A stretch of 6,613 nucleotides of DNA, from positions 1 through 6,613 of the forward strand of contig CAZGQG010000058.1 of assembly GCA_964527205.1 (NCBI GenBank), written 5' to 3'. The stretch is from JARICQ01 sp964527205. Lineage in GTDB: Bacteria > Bacillota > Clostridia > Tissierellales > Tissierellaceae. The notes under the pieces are model-generated. The model saw only the letters and a list, made by a program, of their open reading frames with translations, was not told where the DNA came from and did no database searches. A program made the translations under genes and the position numbers. This document shows, piece by piece, positions 1 to 5,214 of the stretch; within the stretch, counting starts at the first letter, position 1, and the number at the start of each line of letters is the position of its first letter.

Positions 1-71
1 CCTGTAATAATTTTTATTTTCCAACAATTGTTTTTAATTGTTTTGTTAATCTCTTTAAGGATTACTCTAGA

Positions 72-1268
72 TTAATTGTTTTCCAATAATTCCTTAATTC
101 TACTTAAGCCCTCTTTAATATTATCTAAGGAAGTTGCATAGGATAACCTTACATAATTATCATCTCCAAAGGCTACTCCTGGAATTACAGCTACCTCTGC
201 TTCATCTAATAATAAATTACTAAAGTCCATAGAGGATTCTATTTTTTTGCCCTTTATAGTTTTTCCTATTATTTCTGTAAGATTCATCATTATATAGAAG
301 GCTCCCTCAGGCTTCTTGCAGCTTAGGCCTTTAATATCATTGATAGCCTCTACCATATAGTCCCTTCTTATTAGGAATTGCTTCTTCATCTCTTCTACAC
401 TTGACTGGTCACCATTTAAGGCTTCAACACTTGCGTATTGACCAATGGAGGAAGGATTTGATGTGGAGTGACTTTGTATATTTGTCATTACCTTTACTAT
501 ATCCTTATGTGCAGCAGCGTAGCCAATTCTCCAACCAGTCATAGCATGAGATTTGGACACACCGTTGATTATTATTGTAAGATTTTTTATATCTTCATTT
601 AATGTAGCTATGGATACGTGTTCTTTTTCTCCATAGATTAACTTTTCATATATTTCATCAGAGATTATAAAAATTTTATTATCTACTGCCCATTTTGCAA
701 TTTCTTCCAACTCTTCCTTGTTATATACTGATCCCGTAGGGTTGTTTGGACTGTTTAGGATTATTGCCTTAGTTTTATCAGTTTGTACTCTCTTTAAGTC
801 CTCTACTGAGAATTTAAAGTCATTTTCTTCTAAAGTTTCAATATATACAGGTACACCGTCAGCTAGCTTTACCATTTCAGGGTATGAAACCCAGTAAGGT
901 ACACTAAAGATAACCTCGTCTCCTGGATTTAATATAGCCATGAGAGCATTGTAGATTGAGTGCTTGGCTCCACTGGAAACTATAATGTTTTCAGAAGAAT
1001 ATTCTAAGCCATTGTCATCCTTTAACTTCTTGCATATAGCTGTTCTAAGCTCAGCTATACCTGCTGTAGCAGTATATCTTGTTAGACCTTCTTTAATAGC
1101 CTTGATTCCTTCTTCTTGAATATGCTCAGGGGTATTAAAGTCAGGCTCTCCTGCACCAAAACTAATTACATCTATACCCTTTGCCTTCATAGACTTAGCC
1201 TTAGCAGAAATATCTAAAGTTAGGGAAGGTTGGATATTCAAAGCCTTTGTAGATAAGTTAAAATTCAT
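72..1268 (-). CDS. Class I PLP-dependent aminotransferase, aspartate aminotransferase (AspB-like) group
   Basis: This is a complete 398-residue fold-type I aminotransferase, a cytosolic enzyme that moves an amino group between an amino acid and a 2-oxo acid using pyridoxal phosphate. Visible active-site elements, in order, are FGAGEPDF (37-44), NSPNNPTG (172-179, with N176 contacting the cofactor ring), SDEIY (203-207, D204 and Y207), SKS with the Schiff-base lysine K239, GWRIGY (R247, cofactor phosphate) and YVRLSY (R374, substrate carboxylate). Length and motifs match the Bacillus/Thermus-type aspartate aminotransferases (subgroup I-gamma), so aspartate/2-oxoglutarate is the likeliest substrate pair. 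Relatives also use aromatic or other amino acids, and specificity cannot be read here. The ATG start has GGAGG nine bases upstream. It lies 27 bases after the padR-like gene with no promoter or terminator between, so it is probably the last gene of that operon. Nothing in it looks damaged. Confidence 0.95.
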   Translation of the reverse strand: MNFNLSTKALNIQPSLTLDISAKAKSMKAKGIDVISFGAGEPDFNTPEHIQEEGIKAIKEGLTRYTATAGIAELRTAICKKLKDDNGLEYSSENIIVSSGAKHSIYNALMAILNPGDEVIFSVPYWVSYPEMVKLADGVPVYIETLEENDFKFSVEDLKRVQTDKTKAIILNSPNNPTGSVYNKEELEEIAKWAVDNKIFIISDEIYEKLIYGEKEHVSIATLNEDIKNLTIIINGVSKSHAMTGWRIGYAAAHKDIVKVMTNIQSHSTSNPSSIGQYASVEALNGDQSSVEEMKKQFLIRRDYMVEAINDIKGLSCKKPEGAFYIMMNLTEIIGKTIKGKKIESSMDFSNLLLDEAEVAVIPGVAFGDDNYVRLSYATSLDNIKEGLSRIKELLENN

Positions 1269-1295
1269 ATAAATATACCTCCATATTAAAATTTT

Positions 1296-1679
1296 TTATA
1301 TATTTTCTCCATATATATCTTTTAACACATTTTTGATAATAAGTAAAGAGTCATCAAATGATTCTTTGTTGTGCAGGTGTAAGACCTTATAGTGCTTTAT
1401 ACCTGCATCTGTAATCCTATATCTCTTTATAGATCTTTTATTAGGTTCATCCCAGGTCCCAACTATATAGCCATCTGACTCCATATTACTAAGTAAGGGA
1501 TAGAGCATGCCAGGACTTGGTTCCCATTTGTCACTTAATCTTCTCTTTATCTCATCCTTTATTTGATTTCCATAATATGTTTTTTCATTTAATAAGTGTA
1601 GAATATATAGCTTTACAAAGGATGTAGTACTGACCTTGCTAGGAAATTGTCTTTGCCTTTGTCCCTTATAATTAGTCAT
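1296..1679 (-). CDS. PadR-family transcriptional regulator
   Basis: A 127-residue winged-helix DNA-binding protein. The PadR pattern is clear: a helix-turn-helix with LYILHLLNEKTYYGNQI (24-40), the family hallmark SPGMLYPLLSNMESDGYI (55-72), and a wing ending in the KRYRITDAGIKHY segment (85-97). A short helix of about 25 residues follows and probably serves dimerisation. The first dozen residues are a basic, Gln/Arg-rich tail ahead of the fold. PadR proteins are usually ligand-responsive repressors that act on their own operon or a neighbour; the ligand here is unknown. The ATG overlaps the stop of the PHP gene in an ATGA arrangement, and GGAG sits 8 bases upstream inside that gene, so translation is probably coupled. 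Its position between two enzyme genes suggests local control of them, which is inference. Confidence 0.92.
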   Translation of the reverse strand: MTNYKGQRQRQFPSKVSTTSFVKLYILHLLNEKTYYGNQIKDEIKRRLSDKWEPSPGMLYPLLSNMESDGYIVGTWDEPNKRSIKRYRITDAGIKHYKVLHLHNKESFDDSLLIIKNVLKDIYGENI

Positions 1680-2488
1680 CTAATCATCTCCATCTTTTCT
1701 ATAGTATCCATACCTATATAATATTCACCTAGTAATAATTTCTCATACCTATCTCCATGAAAATCAGATCCTCCTGTTAGGATTAGATCTCTTTCCCTAG
1801 CTTTTTCAAGGAAATATTTAAAGTCCTCATTACTATGCTGAGGATATATGCCTTCCAGTCCATTGATTCCCTGATCTATACAGTAATCAATGATTTTCTT
1901 ATCCCTTATTAATCCAGGATGGGCTAGGATAGACACACCTCCCAGGTCCTTAATAAGCTTAATAACCTGACTTACTTCTATCTTATATCTTTCCACATAG
2001 GCAGGCTTATTCATGCCCAGATACTCCTTAAAGGCTTGGGATACACTGTCTACATAGCCTCTCTCCTTAAGGGCCCGAGCTATATGGGGTCTTCCTATAA
2101 AGTCTCCCTTTGAAAAGCTCTTTACTTCTTCAATAGTAAGTTCCATACCCAGGGAATTTATCTTTTCCACAGTTTTTATCCCTCTATATATGCGTGATTC
2201 TTTAAATTCTTCAGTTAATTTCAGCAGTGATGGATCCTTATAATCTATAAAATAGCCTAGTATATGGACCTCTTCCCCCTGGTAGACACAACTAAATTCT
2301 ATTCCTGCTATAAGCTTGAAATCCTCTAAACTAGAGGCATATTCCATGGCTGCCTCTATAGAATCTACATTGTCATGGTCTGTTATGGCTATACCACTTA
2401 GTTTTTGCTTTAGCCCTAGATCTATAACTTGCCTATAGGACATAGTTCCATCTGAGCTATCTGTGTGAACATGTAAATCAAATTTCAT
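1676..2488 (-). CDS. PHP-domain phosphoesterase (RNase AM / nucleoside 3',5'-bisphosphate phosphatase type)
   Basis: A 270-residue metal-dependent phosphoesterase of the PHP superfamily, predicted cytosolic. Metal ligands typical of the family are all present: H6 and H8 (DLHVHTDSSDG, 4-14, with D13), D37-H38-D39 (ITDHDN), E64 (GIEFS), H75 (VHILGY), the RPHIA element at 133-137, H190 (LAHPG), and D242/H244 (GSDFHG). This set and the length match the YciV/TrpH-like group, whose characterised members hydrolyse 3'-phosphates from nucleoside bisphosphates such as pAp or trim 5' ends of rRNA (RNase AM). Which of these applies here is not decidable from sequence. I start it at the ATG at 2488 rather than at the in-frame TTG six bases upstream, because AGGAGG directly abuts the TTG but sits six bases from the ATG. 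It is the first gene after the rny terminator and overlaps the PadR gene by 4 bases. Confidence 0.9.
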   Translation of the reverse strand: MKFDLHVHTDSSDGTMSYRQVIDLGLKQKLSGIAITDHDNVDSIEAAMEYASSLEDFKLIAGIEFSCVYQGEEVHILGYFIDYKDPSLLKLTEEFKESRIYRGIKTVEKINSLGMELTIEEVKSFSKGDFIGRPHIARALKERGYVDSVSQAFKEYLGMNKPAYVERYKIEVSQVIKLIKDLGGVSILAHPGLIRDKKIIDYCIDQGINGLEGIYPQHSNEDFKYFLEKARERDLILTGGSDFHGDRYEKLLLGEYYIGMDTIEKMEMIR

Positions 2489-2494
2489 AAACAA

Positions 2495-2500
2495 CCTCCT
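2495..2500 (-). promoter_or_regulatory. Ribosome binding site that decides the PHP gene start
   Basis: On the minus strand AAAGGAGG is followed by TTGTTT and then ATG. The TTG at 2494 touches the Shine-Dalgarno sequence and cannot be initiated from it, whereas the ATG at 2488 is six bases away, so translation begins at 2488. Confidence 0.85.
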
Positions 2501-2510
2501 TTAAGTGGAG

Positions 2511-2530
2511 TTCTAATCTATTCGTTAGAA
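2511..2530. promoter_or_regulatory. 20-base inverted repeat, possible operator
   Basis: TTCTAA and TTAGAA form perfect 6-base arms around an 8-base spacer, between the rny terminator and the ribosome binding site of the PHP gene. The position suits an operator for the PHP-padR-aminotransferase operon, and the PadR protein encoded there is the obvious candidate ligand. It does not match the ATGT-N8-ACAT form known for some PadR operators, and AT-rich DNA produces such repeats by chance. The assignment is speculative. Confidence 0.25.
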
Positions 2531-2555
2531 AAACCTGCCATTAAGGCAGGTTTTT
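2529..2555 (-). terminator. Intrinsic terminator of rny
   Basis: Arms at 2529-2539 and 2545-2555 are perfectly complementary over 11 base pairs, with a CCTGCC/GGCAGG core and a 5-base loop. Reading the minus strand, the hairpin ends in a run of five T followed by C. It starts 52 bases after the rny stop codon and ends before the PHP gene, so it separates the two transcription units. The A/T-tracts are symmetric, so it could also work on the other strand, but no plus-strand gene points at it. Confidence 0.92.
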
Positions 2556-2607
2556 GATTTCAACTTTATAATTAGTCTAATATGAAAAATTATATAACAA
2601 ATTAAAT

Positions 2608-4137
2608 TTATTTAGCGTACTCAACACTTCTAGTTTCCCTAATTAAATTCACCTTAACCTGTCCTGGATAGTCCAGTTCCGATTCTATTTGTTTTACAAT
2701 ATTTCTTGCTGTATGAACCATTTCAGATTCTGATATCTTATCAGGCTTAACTAATATTCTGATTTCTCTACCTGCTTGTATAGCATAAGATTTTTCAATA
2801 CCATCAAATGAATTAGCAATTTCTTCTAATTTTTGAAGTCTCTTTATATAGGATTCTAGAGTTTCTCTTCTAGCTCCTGGTCTAGCAGCGGATATAGCAT
2901 CTGCCGCCTGAACTAAGATAGCTTCAATTGTCTGCGGTTCACAATCACCATGATGTGCTTCTATACCATGTATAACTGCATCAGATTCCTTGTATCTTCT
3001 TGCCAGGTCTACACCAATCTCTACGTGAGGTCCTTCAACCTCGTGGTCTACTGCCTTACCAATATCGTGAAGTAGGCCTGCTCTTTTAGCTAATCTAACA
3101 TCAGTTCCAAGTTCAGCCGCCATAATACCAGCTAAATGTGATACCTCTATAGAATGCTTTAAGACGTTTTGACCATAACTAGTTCTATACTTAAGTCTTC
3201 CCAGTAATTTAATTATCTCTGGATGAAGTCCATGTATACCTGCATCAAATGCAGCCTCTTCTCCAGCTTCTCTAATTATTGTGTTTACTTCTTTTCTCGC
3301 TTTTTCAACCATTTCTTCTATTCTAGCAGGATGTATTCTACCATCTGCTATAAGTTTTTCAAGTGCGATTCTTGCTATTTCTCTTCTAACAGTATCAAAT
3401 CCTGATAATACTACAGCTTCTGGAGTATCATCTATTATAAGATCTATTCCTGTAAGTGTTTCCAGTGTTCTAATATTTCTTCCTTCTCTACCTATAATCC
3501 TACCCTTCATTTCATCATTAGGTAGGGTAACTACAGTTACAGTAGTTTCTGCCACATGATCAGCAGCATATTTTTGAATAGCTCTAGCAATAATCTCTCT
3601 AGAGTTCTTCTCTGCATTTTCCTTAGCTTCTGTTTCCATTTCCCTAATCATTACAGCGGATTCATGAACTATTTCTTTTCTTGTATCTTCTAATAAAATC
3701 TGTTTTGCATCCTCTGAAGTAAGTCCTGATAATCTTTCTAACTCCTGGACCTGTTCTTCAAATAACTCATCAATTTTAGCTTTCTTTTCTTCTATTGATT
3801 TTTCTTTCTTAATTAATAGCTCTTCTTTTTTCTCAATTGAATCAGCTTTTTTCTCAACATTCTCTTCTTTTTTAATTACACGTTTTTCCATACGCTGAAT
3901 TTCAGTTCTTCTCTCTCTGTTTTCTCTCTCAGCTTCATTTTTAGATTGTAGTATTTCTTCTTTAGCTTCAAGTAGTGCTCCCTTTTTGAGATTTTGACTT
4001 TCTCTTTCAGCGTCTTTAATTGTCTTTTCAGCAACTTGCTCTGCATTATTTATCTTGCCTTCAGCAATGTATCTTCTAATAAAATAACCAAGGCCAAGAC
4101 CTATAATAGCCGCAAGAATTACATATAAAAGTTCAAT
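2608..4137 (-). CDS. rny: Ribonuclease Y, with a probable ATT start codon
   Basis: RNase Y is the membrane-anchored endoribonuclease that starts bulk mRNA decay and some RNA processing in Gram-positive bacteria. Counting from the ATT at 4137, the protein has 509 residues (B. subtilis RNase Y has 520). It has one hydrophobic N-terminal helix (about 3-20, ending GYFIRR), a long charged coiled coil (about 24-180), a KH RNA-binding domain with GRIIGREGRNIR (212-223), an HD catalytic domain with LLHDIGKA (metal-binding H357/D358), then the conserved C-terminal segment. The first in-frame ATG is at 3891 and would remove the anchor and 82 residues that match the family well. Between an in-frame TAA (4159-4161) and that ATG there is no ATG, GTG or TTG in frame. 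GGAGGTG lies just upstream of two ATT codons (4140 and 4137); a gene start at 4140 would add one residue. The gene has its own promoter and a terminator. The alternative to ATT initiation is a one-base sequence error near the start. Confidence 0.93.
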   Translation of the reverse strand: MELLYVILAAIIGLGLGYFIRRYIAEGKINNAEQVAEKTIKDAERESQNLKKGALLEAKEEILQSKNEAERENRERRTEIQRMEKRVIKKEENVEKKADSIEKKEELLIKKEKSIEEKKAKIDELFEEQVQELERLSGLTSEDAKQILLEDTRKEIVHESAVMIREMETEAKENAEKNSREIIARAIQKYAADHVAETTVTVVTLPNDEMKGRIIGREGRNIRTLETLTGIDLIIDDTPEAVVLSGFDTVRREIARIALEKLIADGRIHPARIEEMVEKARKEVNTIIREAGEEAAFDAGIHGLHPEIIKLLGRLKYRTSYGQNVLKHSIEVSHLAGIMAAELGTDVRLAKRAGLLHDIGKAVDHEVEGPHVEIGVDLARRYKESDAVIHGIEAHHGDCEPQTIEAILVQAADAISAARPGARRETLESYIKRLQKLEEIANSFDGIEKSYAIQAGREIRILVKPDKISESEMVHTARNIVKQIESELDYPGQVKVNLIRETRSVEYAK

Positions 4138-4144
4138 AATTAAA

Positions 4145-4151
4145 CACCTCC
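4145..4151 (-). promoter_or_regulatory. Strong ribosome binding site fixing the rny start at ATT
   Basis: GGAGGTG on the minus strand is a near-perfect Shine-Dalgarno sequence. Counting from the end of GGAGG, the ATT at 4140 is six bases away and the ATT at 4137 nine. The only canonical start codon in range is the TTG at 4136-4134, which is out of frame and reaches a stop after five codons. This site is the main evidence that rny begins here and not at the ATG at 3891. Confidence 0.8.
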
Positions 4152-4257
4152 ATAAATATTAAATTTTCAAGTTCCATGACACATTATTATTATTAAATAT
4201 AAATCTAACCCCGAATTTATATAGAAACAACAAACATGTTCAGGTACATATACCTTA

Positions 4258-4286
4258 ATTCTATTACTTTACAAGGATATTGTCAA
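4258..4286 (-). promoter_or_regulatory. Housekeeping-type promoter of rny
   Basis: On the minus strand TTGACA (4286-4281, a perfect -35) is followed after exactly 17 bases by TAGAAT (4263-4258, one mismatch to the -10 consensus). Transcription should start near 4251, giving a leader of about 114 bases before the ATT start. The -35 begins only 15 bases after the stop of the upstream ATPase gene and there is no terminator between, so rny may also receive read-through transcription. Confidence 0.85.
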
Positions 4287-4301
4287 GTTGTATTTAAAGG
4301 G

Positions 4302-4949
4302 TCATAGCTTTGTGATGGAACTTTCTGAATCCTTTAAATCTACCCTATAAGCATTTGAGCCAATAGAGGCCAAATGATTGTTGTGAGTTACCATAATAAT
4401 CTGCCTATCAAATAGCTCTGAAGTTTGTTTTAAGAACTCAGAAAGATTATATATATACTCATCACTTACATGTTTGGCAGGCTCATCTAAGATAAGAGGT
4501 CCCTGGATTTTAGGTTTATGGGTCTGCAAAAATGCAATCCTAAGGGCTAGGGATACTATATCTACTACCCCTCCACCTCTTGATAATTCAGGCCTGGTCT
4601 TTATAACAACATCTTCTAGATTATTAATTACATAAAATTCCGCTGATGACTTACCTCTAAGCTCATCAATTTCAATGGAGAATTCTATATCATCTTCAAA
4701 AACATATTGGAGACACTTGGTAACTAGAGATTCCACCTGGACCTTTGCCTGTTCTCTGGCATAGGAAGAGGTCTTATGGAGTAGAGTACTCACCTTGGAT
4801 AGGAGATCTAGTTCTTCTACTATCCTTTGGGACTCTTCCCTCTTAGTTTTTATTTGCTCTTCCAATATTTGTTCTTTACCCTCTTCTCTTGCTATGAAAT
4901 CATTTAGCTGGTTTAAATTCTTATCAAGTTCTTCTATGTCTCTAATCAT
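4302..4949 (-). CDS. C-terminal lobe of a split Rad50/SbcC-like ATPase
   Basis: A 215-residue protein holding only the second half of an ABC-type ATPase head. Residues 1-60 are a charged coiled coil. The lobe follows with the signature region ELSRGGGVVDIVSLALR (121-137), Walker B GPLILDEP (150-157, D155 and catalytic E156), a D-loop (about 158-163) and the H-loop VTHN with H189. There is no Walker A motif anywhere in it, so it cannot bind ATP in the usual way alone. That motif is encoded two genes upstream, and the two proteins presumably assemble into one head. The glycine-rich signature LSRGGG differs from the common LSGGE/Q. The ATG begins one base after the TAG of the small coil gene, with only a weak purine-rich AGAGAG site upstream, so translation is probably coupled. 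The likely role is DNA-end processing or recombination with a partner nuclease, by family analogy only. Confidence 0.85.
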   Translation of the reverse strand: MIRDIEELDKNLNQLNDFIAREEGKEQILEEQIKTKREESQRIVEELDLLSKVSTLLHKTSSYAREQAKVQVESLVTKCLQYVFEDDIEFSIEIDELRGKSSAEFYVINNLEDVVIKTRPELSRGGGVVDIVSLALRIAFLQTHKPKIQGPLILDEPAKHVSDEYIYNLSEFLKQTSELFDRQIIMVTHNNHLASIGSNAYRVDLKDSESSITKL

Positions 4950-4950
4950 C

Positions 4951-5202
4951 CTAATCTCTCTTTTCTAAAAGATCTCTAGGAAGCAGCTCATTAGCCTCTT
5001 TAAAGAGGGAATCTATTTCTTGCTTTAATTTTTCTATTTCCTTGCTGAGATTTTCCGGTTTTACACCAAGCTCATCTAGTTCCTTGATTATATCTTCTTC
5101 CTGTTGCTTTAATTGATCTAATCTGGCCTGGGCCTTGTATTTCAAATCCTTGGCCTTTTCCAAGTCTTCCTTTAAACTTCCTAATTCCTTCTCGTAATCC
5201 AT
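4951..5202 (-). CDS. Small coiled-coil protein between the two ATPase lobes
   Basis: An 83-residue, highly charged protein with no cysteine, signal peptide or membrane segment. Residues 2-45 and 50-78 look like two helices with heptad character, joined by a turn at GVKPEN (46-51), which would fold as a helical hairpin. I recognise no characterised family. It lies between the two halves of the split Rad50-like ATPase, and its start has a strong AGGAGG six bases upstream, so it is a real gene rather than debris. It could be a structural part of the coiled-coil arm or an adaptor for the complex. It could also form one chain with the following gene if the TAG/ATG junction were a sequence error, since a frame change at one point would join them. 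Function is otherwise unknown. Confidence 0.75.
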   Translation of the reverse strand: MDYEKELGSLKEDLEKAKDLKYKAQARLDQLKQQEEDIIKELDELGVKPENLSKEIEKLKQEIDSLFKEANELLPRDLLEKRD

Positions 5203-5208
5203 AGCCTA

Positions 5209-5214
5209 CCTCCT
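5209..5214 (-). promoter_or_regulatory. Ribosome binding site overlapping the upstream stop codon
   Basis: AGGAGG (minus strand, 5214-5209) shares two bases with the TAG stop of the Walker A gene (5215-5213) and sits six bases before the ATG at 5202. The interlocked stop and ribosome binding site suggest coupled translation and argue that the gene boundary is genuine. Confidence 0.75.

Noticed and set aside
1..71. AT-only inverted repeat (AACAATT/AATTGTT, 23-42) after the aminotransferase gene
   Set aside because: It has no GC in the stem and no T-run after it on the minus strand, so it is not a convincing terminator. I see no gene start in these 71 bases either, so the downstream gene, if any, begins outside the window.
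3223..3559. Two open frames on the plus strand inside rny (60 and 92 codons)
   Set aside because: They lie entirely opposite the conserved KH and linker coding region of RNase Y, resemble no family, and have low-complexity Ser/Phe-rich translations typical of antisense shadows.
3889..3891. ATG at 3891 as the true start of rny
   Set aside because: It has no ribosome binding site, and it would remove the membrane helix and the first part of the coil, both of which are encoded in frame upstream and match RNase Y closely.
4183..4195. ATT trinucleotide run as a phase-variable repeat
   Set aside because: Only about four units in an AT-rich leader, in whole triplets and outside any coding frame, so slippage would not switch a gene on or off.
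4232..4239. AACATGTT palindrome in the rny leader as a LexA box
   Set aside because: The Firmicute LexA site needs GAAC-N4-GTTC. Here GAAC is followed after four bases by TTGT, so only one half-site fits.
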